Below are positions 49,169 to 60,018 of a stretch of DNA of 64,000 nucleotides, in pieces. Origin of the DNA: Sphingomonas echinoides ATCC 14820 (GTDB lineage Bacteria; Pseudomonadota; Alphaproteobacteria; Sphingomonadales; Sphingomonadaceae); assembly GCF_000241465.1 (NCBI RefSeq), contig NZ_JH584235.1:2842529-2906528 (forward strand), given 5' to 3'. Position numbers and translations under genes: made by a program. Under the pieces are notes generated by a model. It saw only the letters and a list, made by a program, of their open reading frames with translations, was not told the DNA's origin and did no database searches. The stretch's first letter is position 1. Each line of letters opens with the position of its first letter.

Positions 49169-49357
49169 CTAGGCGGCGCGTGCCCTGCCGCGCAGCGACA
49201 GGCCGTAGCCCAGCGTCACCGCAATCCCAGTGATAACGGCAGCGCTGCCGAGCGGCAGCGCCATGGAGAGCGGAGCGAACGCCATCAGCGCCGTATAGAC
49301 CAAGCCGCTCCCGCTGTCCTGTGTCGAACGATCTTTGGCAGGTCGCCGGGGCCTCAC
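49169..49357 (-). CDS. Small membrane ORF coupled to hutD
   Basis: A 62-codon frame whose GTG start overlaps the hutD stop (GTGA at 49354-49357), as hutD does with hutU. The product has a basic N-terminus and two hydrophobic stretches (about 17-34 and 37-55: ALMAFAPLSMALPLGSAAV, TGIAVTLGYGLSL) and a basic tail RGRARAA. It could be a tiny two-helix membrane protein or the decayed end of a larger permease. It has no recognised family. Confidence 0.45.
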   Translation of the reverse strand: MRPRRPAKDRSTQDSGSGLVYTALMAFAPLSMALPLGSAAVITGIAVTLGYGLSLRGRARAA

Positions 49358-49926
49358 ACCGCCGAGTTGAGAGTGACGGAGACGATGTGTGCCGGTGCGG
49401 TGACGCTAAGGGCCGCGTCGGGCCGGGTATCGAAGCGGAAAGCGTCGCACGCCTGCATCGGGATGGCGCGGGAGCCGATGTGAAGCGCCATGTCGGCTGT
49501 CGCGACAAGGATCGCTCCAGCACCGACGCCGAAGATGGGACCGGCGGACACCATTCGCATCTCGCCTATCCCCGCAGTGCGCCGCACCATCAAGTTCAGG
49601 TCGAGCACCGGGCCGTTCTCGGGGGTACCGAAGGCAGCGACATCGCCCGGGAAAGTATAGGGTGCGCTGTGCGGCGTGAGCGTGATCGGTGCCGCGCCCG
49701 CCACGTTCAGCAGCAAGCGCCCGGAAAGGATCGCAAGGGTGCGATCCACCCCCGCAAAATGCGAAAAGGGCCCGGGCACATCGACGCGCGCCGCACTCAA
49801 CCGCCAGGCGAAGCTCTCCATCCCGGCATCGTCGGGAAAGCTGGCGAGCGCGCGCGTCACGCCCCCGCCATTTTTCCACGCCACTTGCGGACGTGCGTCC
49901 GCGCGGATCAGCACGCCGTCGCTCAC
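49354..49926 (-). CDS. hutD: HutD cupin protein
   Basis: A 190-aa HutD-family bicupin-like protein. The motif [15 protein letters not shown] (near 16) and LILSGR-type strand ([11 protein letters not shown]) match HutD, which is thought to limit hut expression by binding formylglutamate or a related intermediate. The GTG start at 49926 overlaps the hutU stop (GTGA); the longer frame upstream is antisense shadow of hutU's end. It lies in the fifth position of the hutI-H-G-U-D run. Confidence 0.85.
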   Translation of the reverse strand: MSDGVLIRADARPQVAWKNGGGVTRALASFPDDAGMESFAWRLSAARVDVPGPFSHFAGVDRTLAILSGRLLLNVAGAAPITLTPHSAPYTFPGDVAAFGTPENGPVLDLNLMVRRTAGIGEMRMVSAGPIFGVGAGAILVATADMALHIGSRAIPMQACDAFRFDTRPDAALSVTAPAHIVSVTLNSAV

Positions 49927-51590
49927 CCCAGGATCGCGGGCAAGTCGAGTCCCTTCTCGCGGGCGCAGTCCAGCGCAATGTCGTACCCCGCATCGGCATG
50001 GCGCATCACGCCGGTCGCCGGGTCGTTCCACAAAACGCGTTCCAACCGCGCCGCCGCTTCCGGCGTGCCATCGGCGACGATCACCATCCCCGAATGTTGC
50101 GAATAGCCCATGCCAACCCCGCCGCCATGGTGCAGCGACACCCAGGTCGCGCCGCTCGCCGTGTTGAGCAACGCATTGAGCAGCGGCCAGTCGCTCACCG
50201 CGTCGCTGCCGTCGCGCATCGCTTCGGTTTCGCGGTTGGGCGACGCGACCGAACCCGAATCGAGATGGTCACGCCCGATCACCACCGGGGCCTTCAATTC
50301 GCCGCTGGCTACCATTGCGTTGAAAGCGAGGCCTAAGCGGTGGCGGTCGCCAAGGCCAACCCAGCAGATCCGCGCCGGGAGGCCCTGAAACTGGATCTTC
50401 TCACGCGCCATGTCGAGCCAGTGATGCAGGTGCGTATCGTCGGGCAGCAACTCCTTCACCTTGGCATCCGTCTTGTAGATATCCTCGGGATCCCCCGACA
50501 AGGCGACCCAGCGAAACGGCCCGACGCCGCGGCAGAAGAGCGGGCGGATATAGGCCGGTACGAACCCTGGAAAATCGAACGCATTGGTGACGCCTGCGTC
50601 GAAGGCGACCTGGCGGATGTTGTTGCCGTAATCGGTGGTCGGCACGCCGGCTGCCTGGAAATCAAGCATTGACCGGACATGCACCGCCATCGATTGCTTG
50701 GCGGCGGCTGCCACCGCCTGCGGGTCGCGCTCGCGGCCCTCGGCCCACTTCGCCATGCTCCAGCCGATCGGGAGATAGCCGTTGATCGGATCGTGCGCGC
50801 TGGTCTGGTCGGTCAGCAGATCGGGGCGGATGCCACGGCGATACAGCTCGGGCAGGATTTCCGCCGCATTGCCGACCAGGCCGACCGAGACCGGCGTCTT
50901 GTCGGCACAACTCTGTTCGATGATCGCCATCGCCTCCTCGATCGTCGCGGCGGCGACGTCGAGATAGCCGGTGCGCAGTCGCATATCGATGCGGCTCTGC
51001 TGGCATTCGATCGCGAGGCACGATGCGCCCGCCATCACCGCCGCAAGCGGCTGCGCGCCGCCCATGCCGCCAAGACCGGCGGTGAGCAGCCATCTGCCCG
51101 ACAGGTCACCGCCATAATGCTGGCGACCCATCTCGACGAAGGTCTCATAGGTGCCCTGCACGATGCCCTGCGTGCCGATATAGATCCACGATCCCGCCGT
51201 CATCTGGCCGTACATCGCCAGCCCCTTGCGATCGAGTTCGTTGAAATGCTCCCACGTCGCCCAATGCGGCACGAGGTTGGAATTGGCGATCAGCACGCGC
51301 GGTGCATCGGCATGGGTGCGGAACACGCCGACCGGCTTGCCCGACTGGACGAGCAGCGTCTCATTGGCCTCGAGCCGACGCAGCGTCTCGACGATCGTGT
51401 CGTAACTTTCCCAATCGCGCGCGGCGCGACCGATGCCGCCATAGACGACCAGTTCCTCGGGCCGTTCGGCCACATCGGGGTGGAGATTGTTCATCAGCAT
51501 GCGCAAGGGGGCTTCGGTCAGCCAGCTCTTGGCGGTGAGGTCGGTGCCGATCGCCGCGCGAATGTCGCGGCTGTTGTCGAGGCGAGTCAT
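49923..51590 (-). CDS. hutU: Urocanate hydratase
   Basis: A 555-aa NAD-dependent enzyme that hydrates urocanate to imidazolonepropionate. It has [15 protein letters not shown] (near 48), [60 protein letters not shown] (NAD-binding), and [12 protein letters not shown] and the C-terminal [15 protein letters not shown]. Full length. It starts 9 nt after hutG and ends overlapping hutD. Confidence 0.97.
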   Translation of the reverse strand: MTRLDNSRDIRAAIGTDLTAKSWLTEAPLRMLMNNLHPDVAERPEELVVYGGIGRAARDWESYDTIVETLRRLEANETLLVQSGKPVGVFRTHADAPRVLIANSNLVPHWATWEHFNELDRKGLAMYGQMTAGSWIYIGTQGIVQGTYETFVEMGRQHYGGDLSGRWLLTAGLGGMGGAQPLAAVMAGASCLAIECQQSRIDMRLRTGYLDVAAATIEEAMAIIEQSCADKTPVSVGLVGNAAEILPELYRRGIRPDLLTDQTSAHDPINGYLPIGWSMAKWAEGRERDPQAVAAAAKQSMAVHVRSMLDFQAAGVPTTDYGNNIRQVAFDAGVTNAFDFPGFVPAYIRPLFCRGVGPFRWVALSGDPEDIYKTDAKVKELLPDDTHLHHWLDMAREKIQFQGLPARICWVGLGDRHRLGLAFNAMVASGELKAPVVIGRDHLDSGSVASPNRETEAMRDGSDAVSDWPLLNALLNTASGATWVSLHHGGGVGMGYSQHSGMVIVADGTPEAAARLERVLWNDPATGVMRHADAGYDIALDCAREKGLDLPAILG

Positions 51591-51599
51591 GGCGAGTCC

Positions 51600-52406
51600 T
51601 TAGGCTTGGGCGAAGGCGAGACAGGCCTTCAAGATGTCGGAAAGCGTGGTCGTGAGCGGTGCGGCGCGCGCGGCGTCATAGGGTGGCGGCCACATGCCGG
51701 GCGCGGGCTCATCGGATTCGTCCAGATAGCCGCGCATCGCGAGCTCCATCTGGATTGCGTGCACGCCCGTGTCCGGCCGACCATAATGGCGCGTCGTCCA
51801 GCCGCCGCGAAAGCGGCCGTTGAGCACGTGGCCAAGACCGCTCGCCGCGCACAGGCCCGCAACCGCCTCGGCCAGCGCGGGTGCGCAGCTCGCGCCGTCA
51901 TGGGTGCCGATGTTGAACTGGGGCAGTTCGCCCTCGAACAGGCGCGGGATTCGGCTGCGGATCGAATGCGCGTCGTACAGCACGACGGCGGAGTGGGCGT
52001 CGCGCAGCCGTGCGATCTCGGCCGCCAGCGCGGCATGGTACGGATCGAACCACAGCGTCCGCCGCCGCGCAATCTCCGCCGCATCGGGCACGGCCCCGCG
52101 ATAGAGCGGCGTGCCGTCAAAGGTTGTCGTCGGACACAATTCGGTGGTTGCCATGCCGGGATAGAGCGACGCGCCCGACGGATCGCGATTCACGTCGATC
52201 ACGCTGCGCGAAATCGTGGTGCGCACCGTCGTCGCGCCGAGGTCGCGCGCGAAGGCATAGAGCCGGTCAATCCACCAATCCGCATCGCGCTGCGCACGCC
52301 ACGACGAAACGAAGCTGTCGCTCACATCGGCGAGATCGGTACCGGTATGGGGAAAGGCGACGATCAGCGGCGTTTCGCCGCGATCGACGTGTAGCCAGTC
52401 GCTCAT
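51600..52406 (-). CDS. hutG: N-formylglutamate amidohydrolase (deformylase)
   Basis: A 268-aa FGase-family hydrolase giving glutamate and formate from N-formylglutamate, the last step of the five-enzyme histidine route. Motifs: FPHTGTDL (metal His), [46 protein letters not shown] (Asp-His pair), [12 protein letters not shown]. The start overlaps the hutH stop by 4 nt. The presence of HutF upstream is consistent with this two-step end instead of direct formiminoglutamase. Confidence 0.94.
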   Translation of the reverse strand: MSDWLHVDRGETPLIVAFPHTGTDLADVSDSFVSSWRAQRDADWWIDRLYAFARDLGATTVRTTISRSVIDVNRDPSGASLYPGMATTELCPTTTFDGTPLYRGAVPDAAEIARRRTLWFDPYHAALAAEIARLRDAHSAVVLYDAHSIRSRIPRLFEGELPQFNIGTHDGASCAPALAEAVAGLCAASGLGHVLNGRFRGGWTTRHYGRPDTGVHAIQMELAMRGYLDESDEPAPGMWPPPYDAARAAPLTTTLSDILKACLAFAQA

Positions 52407-53932
52407 GCCACCCCCGGCAGCAGGTCACCCGCGACCGCGACCAGCGCCCCCGAGCGCACCAGCCGGTTGGCGGCTTCCATATCGGGATGGAAATGCCGGT
52501 CGTCCGATAGATGCGGCACGTCTGCCCGCAGGCAGGCATGGGCGGCCTGCAACACCGTGCTGCTGGCGAGTGGCGCATGGAAATCGATCGCTTGCGCTGC
52601 CGCCAGATATTCGATGCCGATCACCGCGCTCGCATTCTCGGCCATTTCCAGCAGGCGGCGTGCGCCGTGCGCGGCCATCGAGACATGGTCCTCCTGGTTG
52701 GCGGAGGTCGGGATCGAATCGACGCTGGCGGGATAGGCGCGTTGCTTGTTTTCCGAAACGAGCGCGGCGGCGGTGACTTGCGGGATCATGAAGCCCGAGT
52801 TGAGACCGGGCTTGGGCGTCAGGAACGCTGGCAGGCCGGAGAGGGCGGGGTCGACCAGCATGGCAATCCGCCGCTCCGAAATCGAACCGATCTCGCAAAT
52901 CGCGAGCGCGATCATATCTGCGGCAAAGGCGACCGGTTCGGCATGGAAATTCCCGCCCGACAGCGCTTCGTCGGTTTCGGGAAAGATCAGCGGATTGTCG
53001 GATACGCAATTCGCTTCGATCGCCAATGTCGTCGCGGCTTGGCGCAGGATGTCGAGCGCCGCGCCCATCACCTGCGGCTGGCAGCGCAGGCAATAGGGAT
53101 CCTGCACGCGCGCATCGTTTTCGAGATGGCTCGCGCGGATCGCAGAGCCATCCATCAGCGTCCGCAACGCGGCAGCGGTTTCGATCTGTCCGGCATGGCG
53201 ACGCAGGGCATGGATGCGCGGGTCGAACGGCGTGTCCGACCCCTTGGCCGCCTCGGTCGACAGCGCGCCGGTCATCAGCGCCGATTTGAACAGCAATTCG
53301 GCCTCGAACAGCCCGGCCAGCGCATTGGCGTTGGAGAATTGCGTGCCGTTGAGCAGCGCCAGCCCTTCCTTCGGGCCGAGCTCGAGGACCGCGAGCCCTG
53401 CCTGTTCGAGCGCCGCGCGCGCCGGAACGCGCTTGTCGCCCACCCAGATTTCGCCCACGCCGATCATCGTCGCCGCCATGTGCGACAGCGGCGCGAGATC
53501 GCCGCTCGCGCCGACCGAGCCCTGGCACGGGACGACCGGGGTCAAGCCCTGGTCGAGCATCGCCTCGAGCAAGGCGATCGTCTGCGGCTGCACGCCCGAT
53601 GCCCCTTGCCCCAGGCTCGCCAGCTTCAGCGCCATCATCAGCCGGACGATCGGCACAGGCGACGGCGCGCCGGTGCCGGCCGCATGGCTCAGTACGATGT
53701 TGCGCTGGAGCGTCGCGAGATCGTCATCGCCGATCCGCACGCTCGCCAGTTTCCCAAAGCCGGTGTTGATCCCGTAGACCGGCGCGCCTTTGGCGAGGAT
53801 GCGCGCGACCGCAGCGGCGCTCTCGGCGATGCGCGGTGCGCACGCCGGGTCGAGCCGCGCGGGGGCTCCACGATATAAGGCACGCCACTGCGCCAGCGTG
53901 ACCGCACCCGGCTTTAGCAAAATCGTGTTCAT
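52403..53932 (-). CDS. hutH: Histidine ammonia-lyase
   Basis: A 509-aa aminoacid lyase that converts histidine to trans-urocanate. The MIO prosthetic group forms from Ala142-Ser143-Gly144 in [14 protein letters not shown]. Other motifs: VYGINTGFG (catalytic Tyr near 53), QNRYSxR is diverged here as [16 protein letters not shown], and SADQEDHVSM-like [14 protein letters not shown]. The start at 53932 overlaps the hutI stop (ATGA). The frame continuing to 54106 is antisense shadow. Confidence 0.96.
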   Translation of the reverse strand: MNTILLKPGAVTLAQWRALYRGAPARLDPACAPRIAESAAAVARILAKGAPVYGINTGFGKLASVRIGDDDLATLQRNIVLSHAAGTGAPSPVPIVRLMMALKLASLGQGASGVQPQTIALLEAMLDQGLTPVVPCQGSVGASGDLAPLSHMAATMIGVGEIWVGDKRVPARAALEQAGLAVLELGPKEGLALLNGTQFSNANALAGLFEAELLFKSALMTGALSTEAAKGSDTPFDPRIHALRRHAGQIETAAALRTLMDGSAIRASHLENDARVQDPYCLRCQPQVMGAALDILRQAATTLAIEANCVSDNPLIFPETDEALSGGNFHAEPVAFAADMIALAICEIGSISERRIAMLVDPALSGLPAFLTPKPGLNSGFMIPQVTAAALVSENKQRAYPASVDSIPTSANQEDHVSMAAHGARRLLEMAENASAVIGIEYLAAAQAIDFHAPLASSTVLQAAHACLRADVPHLSDDRHFHPDMEAANRLVRSGALVAVAGDLLPGVA

Positions 53933-55128
53933 TGACCCCTCCAGATACGGGCATGGAGCGGGTTGAACCCCATGCGATAGACCAGTTCTGCGGGACGCTC
54001 GATGTCCCAGATTGCGAGGTCGCACGCCAATCCGACTGCGAGCGTACCGACCGTGTCGGCCAAGCCGAGCGCGCGGGCGGCGTTGCGCGTGACGCCGAGC
54101 AGGCATTCCTCGACCGTCAGCCCGAACACGGTCGCCCCCATGTTCATCGCCAGCAACAGCGACGTCAGCGGGGATGTCCCCGGATTACAGTCGGTCGCCA
54201 AGGCAATCGGCACGCCAGCCGAGCGCAGCGCGGCGATTGGCGGCTGCTTGGTTTCGCGTACGAAGTAATAGGCACCGGGGAGCAGCGTTGCGACCGTGCC
54301 GGCCTGCGCCATCGCCGCGACACCGGCATCGTCGAGATATTCGAGATGATCCGCCGAAAGCGCGTGATAGCGCGCGGCGAGGGCGGCACCCTGCAAGTTG
54401 GAGAGCTGTTCGGCGTGCAGTTTGATCGGCAGGCCGTGCGCCGCCGCTGCTTGGAAAACCCGCTCGGTCTGGGCGAGCGAAAAGCCGATTTCCTCGCAAA
54501 AGGCATCGACCGCATCGGCAAGGCCGGCCGCCGCGACCTGCGGCAGCAGCGTGTCGCACAGCATGGCGATATAGCCATCGGCGTCACCCGCGAATTCGGG
54601 CGGCAGCGCGTGCGCCCCGAGGAAGGTCGTCGCAACCCGTACGCGCCGCTCTACGCCCAGCCGACGCGCGGCGCGCAGCATCCGCAGCTCGCTCGGCCCG
54701 TCGAGGCCATAGCCCGACTTGATCTCGACGGTCGTCACGCCCTCGGCGATCAGCGCATCGAGCCGGGGCAGCGCGCTGGCCACCAGCGCGTCCTCGCTCG
54801 CCGCGCGCGTTGCGCGCATCGTCGAGACGATACCGCCACCGGCGCGGGCGATCTCCTCATACGAAGCCCCCGCCAGCCGCAACTCGAATTCCTGCGACCG
54901 ATCGCCGCCATGGACGAGATGGGTATGGCAATCGATCAGGCCGGGCGTGATCCAGCGCCCGTCACAGTCGATCGTGCTGGTCGCTTCGAAGGGCGGCGCG
55001 TCAAGGGCGGGACCGGCATAGAGGATCTTGCCGTCAAGCGCCGCGACGCAGCCGCGCTCGACCAACCCGAGGCCCTCGCCCACGCCTGTCACCAAGCGCG
55101 CGTTGCTCCAAAGCGTATCGCATCGCAC
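53929..55128 (-). CDS. hutI: Imidazolonepropionase
   Basis: A 399-aa amidohydrolase-family metalloenzyme converting 4-imidazolone-5-propionate to formimino-glutamate. Zinc/iron ligands: [10 protein letters not shown] (near 72), HAEQLSN (near 240), H in [12 protein letters not shown] (near 265) and [12 protein letters not shown] (Asp). First gene of the - strand hut operon; RBS GGAGTAAGGGA lies upstream of the ATG, and the HutC-like palindrome is 60 nt further. Confidence 0.96.
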   Translation of the reverse strand: MRCDTLWSNARLVTGVGEGLGLVERGCVAALDGKILYAGPALDAPPFEATSTIDCDGRWITPGLIDCHTHLVHGGDRSQEFELRLAGASYEEIARAGGGIVSTMRATRAASEDALVASALPRLDALIAEGVTTVEIKSGYGLDGPSELRMLRAARRLGVERRVRVATTFLGAHALPPEFAGDADGYIAMLCDTLLPQVAAAGLADAVDAFCEEIGFSLAQTERVFQAAAAHGLPIKLHAEQLSNLQGAALAARYHALSADHLEYLDDAGVAAMAQAGTVATLLPGAYYFVRETKQPPIAALRSAGVPIALATDCNPGTSPLTSLLLAMNMGATVFGLTVEECLLGVTRNAARALGLADTVGTLAVGLACDLAIWDIERPAELVYRMGFNPLHARIWRGQ

Positions 55129-55188
55129 AGTCCCTTACTCCCGCGCATCACCGTTTGCGGGCAGAGTGATTGCACCCTTCGCGTTTAA

Positions 55189-55198
55189 TGTATAGACA
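55189..55198. promoter_or_regulatory. HutC operator in the hutI/hutF divergent promoter
   Basis: TGTATAGACA in the 101-bp gap between hutI (-) and hutF (+), matching the known proteobacterial HutC consensus TTGTATATACAA at most positions. It lies 60 nt before hutI and 31 nt before hutF, so one repressor could shut both directions. Confidence 0.7.
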
Positions 55199-55229
55199 AA
55201 AAGTGCAGCTTTTGGCAGGGATCGAGACG

Positions 55230-56612
55230 ATGCAAACGACCATCGGCGCACCGCAGTCTTCGCTGTTTTTCGAGCAAGCGTTGCTGCCCGAGGGCTGGGC
55301 GCGCGATGTGCGCATCACCATCGTCGACGGACGCGTCGCCACGCTGGATGCCGACTGTGCCGCGATGCCCGATGACGACCGGCATGGCTGCGCGCTGCCC
55401 GGCCTGCCCAATCTCCACAGTCACGCCTTTCAGCGCGGTATGGCCGGGCTGGCCGAGATTCGCGGCCCCGCGCAGGACAGTTTCTGGACGTGGCGCGACG
55501 TTATGTACCGCTTCGTTGCGCGGATGACCCCGGATGACGTGCAGGCGATCGCCGCGCTCGCTTATGTCGAGATGCTGGAGGGCGGCTTCACCCGCGTCGG
55601 CGAATTTCATTACCTGCACCATGATCGCGATGGCGCGCGCTTCGCCGACCCGGCGCAGATGAGCGCTGCGATCATCGCGGCTGCGGCGGAGAGCGGGGTC
55701 GGACTGACGTTGCTGCCGGTGTTCTACGCTTATGCGGGCTTTGGCGCGCAGGCTCCGCGAGCGGAGCAGGCGCGCTTCCTGCATGATATTGATGGCTATG
55801 CGCGCCTCATCGCGCGCGCGGCGGATATTGCGGCGACGGCGCTGCCCGATGCGATCGTGGGTGTCGCGCCACACAGTTTGCGCGCGGTATCGCCCGAGCA
55901 ACTGGGGCTGCTCACCGCGCTTGCCGCCGACCGCCCGATCCACATCCACATTGCCGAGCAAACCGGCGAAGTCGATGCGTGCCGCGCCTGGAGCGGGCAG
56001 CGGCCGGTCGAATGGCTGCTCGACCACGCAGCGGTCGATGCGCGCTGGTGCCTCGTCCACGCCACGCACATGACCGATGCCGAAGCCACGGCAATGGCGC
56101 GCTCGGGTGCGGTTGCCGGTCTATGCCCGATCACCGAAGCCAATCTGGGTGACGGCATCTTCCCGACCGCGCCGTTCCTCGCCGCCGGTGGCCTGTATGG
56201 GCTGGGCAGCGATTCCAACGTGCTGATCGACGCGACCGAGGAGATGCGCCTGCTTGAATATGGCCAGCGGCTCGCGCATCGTAGCCGCAATCTGCTGGCG
56301 CGCGCGACCGGGCGGTCGACCGGCGGGGACATTTACACAGCGGCGCTTGCCGGTGGCGCGGCAGCGCTGGGCGTGCCGTCCGGGCTCGCGGTCGGGTTGC
56401 CAGCGGATATCGTCAGCCTCGATCTCGACCATCCTTCGCTTGTCGGGCGGACTGGCGACGGATTGATCGACGCGCTGACCTTCGCGGCGGGACGCGCGGG
56501 GATCGATTGCGTCTGGCGATACGGCACAAAGTTGGTTAGCCATGGTCGACATCACGCGCGCGCGCGCATCGTCGCACGCTATCGCACTGTGCTGGAGACG
56601 CTTTCCGGATGA
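55230..56612 (+). CDS. hutF: Formimidoylglutamate deiminase
   Basis: A 460-aa amidohydrolase that removes the imine nitrogen from N-formimidoylglutamate to give N-formylglutamate and ammonia. Metal-binding: LPNLHSHAFQRGMAG (near 67), HIAEQTGEVDAC, LVHATHMTDAE and GSDSNVLID (Asp). Start at 55230 is preferred because upstream ATGs (55170, 55188) fall in or next to the operator. The stop overlaps hutC (ATGA). Confidence 0.94.
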   Translation: MQTTIGAPQSSLFFEQALLPEGWARDVRITIVDGRVATLDADCAAMPDDDRHGCALPGLPNLHSHAFQRGMAGLAEIRGPAQDSFWTWRDVMYRFVARMTPDDVQAIAALAYVEMLEGGFTRVGEFHYLHHDRDGARFADPAQMSAAIIAAAAESGVGLTLLPVFYAYAGFGAQAPRAEQARFLHDIDGYARLIARAADIAATALPDAIVGVAPHSLRAVSPEQLGLLTALAADRPIHIHIAEQTGEVDACRAWSGQRPVEWLLDHAAVDARWCLVHATHMTDAEATAMARSGAVAGLCPITEANLGDGIFPTAPFLAAGGLYGLGSDSNVLIDATEEMRLLEYGQRLAHRSRNLLARATGRSTGGDIYTAALAGGAAALGVPSGLAVGLPADIVSLDLDHPSLVGRTGDGLIDALTFAAGRAGIDCVWRYGTKLVSHGRHHARARIVARYRTVLETLSG

Positions 56613-57331
56613 GACAGCCCCTCCACGAACGCATCCGCTCGGATTTTGAGGCGCGCATCCTGTCGGGCGCGCTCGCGCCCGGCGATCGCTTGCCGATCGA
56701 GCAGGAGTTGATGCAGCATTATGGCTGCGCGCGTATGACCGTGAACAAGGCGCTGTCGGCGTTGCTTGCGGCCGGGCTGATCGACCGGCGCAAGCGCGCG
56801 GGCACGTTCGTGGCGCGGCCGCGGATGCATTCGATGGTGCTCGACGTGCCCGATCTGCCCTCGCAGATTCGCGAGCGCGGCCAGACCTATGCCTATGAAC
56901 CGATCGGCCACCGCTCGCGCCCTCCCATGCCCGGCGTGGAGGACGAGGTTCAACTGGCCGGCGGTGGCGATTTGTTCGAGTTGGAAGGGCTGCACCTTGC
57001 CGACGGCATCCCGCTCGCGCTGGAGTTTCGCCTGATCAGCGTGGCGGCGGTGCCCGATATCGGCGATGCGGCGGACATTGAGGCGATCTCGCCGGGCAGT
57101 TGGCTGTTGAAGCACGTGCCGTGGACCGAGGCGGAGACGCGCATCTCGGCGCTGGATGCGACCCCGGAGGAAGCGCGTCTGCTGGGGATTCCGCAGCGTT
57201 CCGCCTGTCTGTGCGTCGAACGCCGCACCTGGCGCGGGAGCGACCGCATCACCTATGTGCGGCAGCTCTTTGTCGGCAACAGCTATGATCTGGTCGCGCG
57301 TTTCGGTGCCACTAACGGCGCGACGCGCTAG
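56609..57331 (+). CDS. hutC: Histidine utilisation repressor
   Basis: A 240-aa GntR-family regulator of the HutC/UTRA type. The winged helix (about 5-70: PLHERIRSDFEARILSGALAPGDRLPIEQELMQHYGCARMTVNKALSALLAAGLI) precedes a UTRA ligand domain (about 90-235: EGLHLADGIPLALEFRLIS, CVERRTWRGSDRITYVRQLFVGNSYDL), which senses urocanate. It is coupled to hutF through ATGA and regulates it in a feedback loop, presumably via the TGTATAGACA site. Confidence 0.94.
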   Translation: MRQPLHERIRSDFEARILSGALAPGDRLPIEQELMQHYGCARMTVNKALSALLAAGLIDRRKRAGTFVARPRMHSMVLDVPDLPSQIRERGQTYAYEPIGHRSRPPMPGVEDEVQLAGGGDLFELEGLHLADGIPLALEFRLISVAAVPDIGDAADIEAISPGSWLLKHVPWTEAETRISALDATPEEARLLGIPQRSACLCVERRTWRGSDRITYVRQLFVGNSYDLVARFGATNGATR

Positions 57332-57362
57332 CCGCTCCGGTCCGCCGCAAGGACCGGAGCGG
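57332..57362. terminator. Bidirectional hairpin between hutC and M14 peptidase
   Basis: A 12-bp perfect stem CCGCTCCGGTCC (57332-57343) / GGACCGGAGCGG (57351-57362) directly after the hutC stop and before the convergent peptidase stop. There is no T run, so its strength is uncertain. Confidence 0.6.
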
Positions 57363-57370
57363 AGCGTGGC

Positions 57371-59989
57371 TTACTGGCTCGGGTAGAGTGTGTTGAACAC
57401 CAATTTGTAGGTGCCGTGCGACTGGGCGCGCCACTGCGGTTTGAAGCCGTAGAGGTAGATTGTGCCTTTGCCGTAGCGGACCGACACTGCGGCTGCCTTG
57501 CCCTGGATCTTCTCGGGGTGGAGCAGCACGCCGCTGCGCAGCGGATTTCCGGTTGCGGGATAGGACGCAAGGATCTCACCCTGGAAGCCGGGCTTGGGCG
57601 CGAAGGCTGGCCCGCGTTCGAACATCACGATCGGGTCGGTCGGCATCCCGGCGGTCGCCGCGAGGCCAGGGGTCAGGTCGACCGCGAGCAGCGCGCCTGA
57701 ACAGAAGAACTGCTCACTCTTCACATCCTTGAGGATATTGGTGACGGGCAAATCGAACAGGTCGATGATGGCATCGGACGCGTTGTTGAGCGCGACCAGC
57801 GTACCGCCCTCGCGGACGAACGCCATCAGCTTGGCCGCACCCTCCTTGCCGATCCCGCCAGCATAGGGGGCGGGCATCTGGCTCGCGGCGAAGCCGTCCA
57901 TCAGCGTGCCGAGCGGGCCCTTATACGACGACATCACGTCAGGCGCGGGCGCAGTATCGCCGGGACGCCCTTTGCTGGGTGAGCCCATGTCGGGAATAAC
58001 GATCGTATCGAACTTGCCGCTGAGGCCCGCCTTCACGTCGGCATTGTAGACGCTTTTCGGCTGAAAATCATACTGTTCGAGCAGCCAGCGCGTCCACCCT
58101 TCGTCGATGTTCGAACCCCATGGCCGATACAGCGCGACGCGGCCTTTGTGCACAGGCACCCCGCTGGCCTTATCCGCCATGGCCGTGACGCCCACGCTGA
58201 AGTCCGCCGCGATCTTGCTCATGGTCGGGGCGCTTACGCCGGAAATCGCGATCGCCTCTTCGGGTGCCGCTCCCGCCTTGAGCGCGGCACTGGTCCACGC
58301 CGCTTTGCCTCCGGCGGCGAGTGCTGCATTGAGGACACGGTAGCTGTTGTTGATGCGGCGGCTCACCAGATAGGTCGTGCCCGCTCCGCTGACGAGGCCG
58401 GCAGGCGGCGCGGCCTTGGCGATCTTGTGCATATCGCCACGCACCTCCGCTGCGATCGGCTGAACGAGGCGGTCGACCTTGACCCCCATCTGCATCGGCA
58501 AGGTCCACCCGGTTACGTCATAGGGCAGGTCGACGGGCTTGCCATTGCCGTCGAGGATCGCATCCGGATAGGTCTGCTTTTCGAACAATTCGCGCGCGAG
58601 GCCGGCAAAGGGCTGGTCGGTCGGCACGACGAAGCTGCCGGCGGCATAGCTCTGCCCGCCGATCAGCGTCGGTTTGTCAGTCTGCAGCACATCGAGCCCT
58701 TGCGCGATCATCAACTGCGCAAGCGATGCCGCCTCGGGCATGTCGGTCTGGCCTGCAGGGATGACATAAGCGGCGGGACCGTCCTTGGCGGAGGCCGCAA
58801 CCATGTCGCGCCCGGCCTGGTAGCGGTTGTACAACAAGGTCTCGCTATACTTTTGCGCGGTATCGAGCACCGCCATCGACGCGGTAACCATATAATCGAC
58901 CGAGTTCTTGAGGTGCCATTCGCCACCGCGCCACGGATCGGGATACATGATCTGCGGCTTGAGATCGCGCATGTTGGCCGGGAAATCGGCGACTTTGCTC
59001 GTCATCGGCGTCGCGCTGTCATGCGCCGTTTCGGTGAAGAACGAGATCGTGTTGCGGAACACGTGGATGTAATCGAGGAAACCGGCATACCAATTGTCGA
59101 ACCGCGCCTGGGCGATCGCGCCCGGCTTCTGCTCGGCCTGCATCCGCGTCATGATGTTGGTGCCGAGCGCGTTGGTCCAGATCCGCATATACGGGCTGAT
59201 GTTCGGCGACACCGGATCGGCAAACGGCGGCACCCAGATGCGCGCGGGCCACGGCGCGGTCTGGTGCTGCGAATACCAGATGACGGGTGAATAGGTCTGC
59301 TCGGTCGCGACGACGACCTGGCTTTCCTTCATGTTGAGCATGTAGCCGTCGCGATTGTTATCGTGGCCGACATATTCCTGGTACAGCCATGGCGTTCGGC
59401 TGGTTTCCCATTTGGTCCCGCGCTGCTTGCGATACCAGTCGACGACCATGTCCTGCCCGTCGGGATTGAGCGTCGGCCACAGCACCAGGATGACCTTGTC
59501 GAGGATCGCGTCGATTTCGCGGTCATCCTTCGCCGACAGCAATTTGTAGGCGAGCGCCAGGGGCAGTTGGTGGTCGGACACTTCGCTCGCATGCATTCCG
59601 CCATCGATATGGACGATGATCTTGCCGTCGCGCGCCAGCGTGTGTGCGATGTCGTCGGTCAGCCCGCGCGGGTCGGCCAGCTGCTTTGAGATCGCCTTGT
59701 ATTTCTCGAAATTGGCGAGGTTGGAGGCCGAGGAAATGACCGCATAGGTCATCGTTCGCCCTTGCGTGGTCTTGCCCGCATCGAACAGCTTGATCCGGTC
59801 CGACACGGCGGCGAGCGCGCGGAAATAGCGGATCGAGTCCTCGTAATTGGCGAGGTAATAATCGTCGCCGGGGTCATGCCCCAGCACTGCCTTGGGGCTG
59901 GGGACGGTTTGCGCCATGGCGGGGGCGCACAGCCCCAGCGCCGAGGTCAGGAACAGCACGCGTATCGCGCGCGAAAGCGATCTGGTCAT
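57371..59989 (-). CDS. M14-family zinc carboxypeptidase, secreted
   Basis: An 872-aa exported metallopeptidase. A Sec signal (residues 1-26, AMAQ) is followed by the M14 domain (about 45-370). The zinc motif is GGMHASEVSD (His133, Glu136) and a catalytic region FFTETAHD is near 325. The C-terminal half (about 480-872) has beta-rich modules and a segment with PDMGSPSKGRPGD. The peptidase releases C-terminal residues from peptides. It is 29 nt downstream of the TonB receptor gene on the same strand, so the pair would bind, import and digest peptides. Confidence 0.88.
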   Translation of the reverse strand: MTRSLSRAIRVLFLTSALGLCAPAMAQTVPSPKAVLGHDPGDDYYLANYEDSIRYFRALAAVSDRIKLFDAGKTTQGRTMTYAVISSASNLANFEKYKAISKQLADPRGLTDDIAHTLARDGKIIVHIDGGMHASEVSDHQLPLALAYKLLSAKDDREIDAILDKVILVLWPTLNPDGQDMVVDWYRKQRGTKWETSRTPWLYQEYVGHDNNRDGYMLNMKESQVVVATEQTYSPVIWYSQHQTAPWPARIWVPPFADPVSPNISPYMRIWTNALGTNIMTRMQAEQKPGAIAQARFDNWYAGFLDYIHVFRNTISFFTETAHDSATPMTSKVADFPANMRDLKPQIMYPDPWRGGEWHLKNSVDYMVTASMAVLDTAQKYSETLLYNRYQAGRDMVAASAKDGPAAYVIPAGQTDMPEAASLAQLMIAQGLDVLQTDKPTLIGGQSYAAGSFVVPTDQPFAGLARELFEKQTYPDAILDGNGKPVDLPYDVTGWTLPMQMGVKVDRLVQPIAAEVRGDMHKIAKAAPPAGLVSGAGTTYLVSRRINNSYRVLNAALAAGGKAAWTSAALKAGAAPEEAIAISGVSAPTMSKIAADFSVGVTAMADKASGVPVHKGRVALYRPWGSNIDEGWTRWLLEQYDFQPKSVYNADVKAGLSGKFDTIVIPDMGSPSKGRPGDTAPAPDVMSSYKGPLGTLMDGFAASQMPAPYAGGIGKEGAAKLMAFVREGGTLVALNNASDAIIDLFDLPVTNILKDVKSEQFFCSGALLAVDLTPGLAATAGMPTDPIVMFERGPAFAPKPGFQGEILASYPATGNPLRSGVLLHPEKIQGKAAAVSVRYGKGTIYLYGFKPQWRAQSHGTYKLVFNTLYPSQ

Positions 59990-60018
59990 GAAGGTCTGCC
60001 TTTGTCTGGAGAAAGCGT

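Noticed and set aside
50679-53878. 571-aa and 455-aa + frames opposite hutU/hutG/hutH
   Set aside because: They are shadows of well-supported hut genes.
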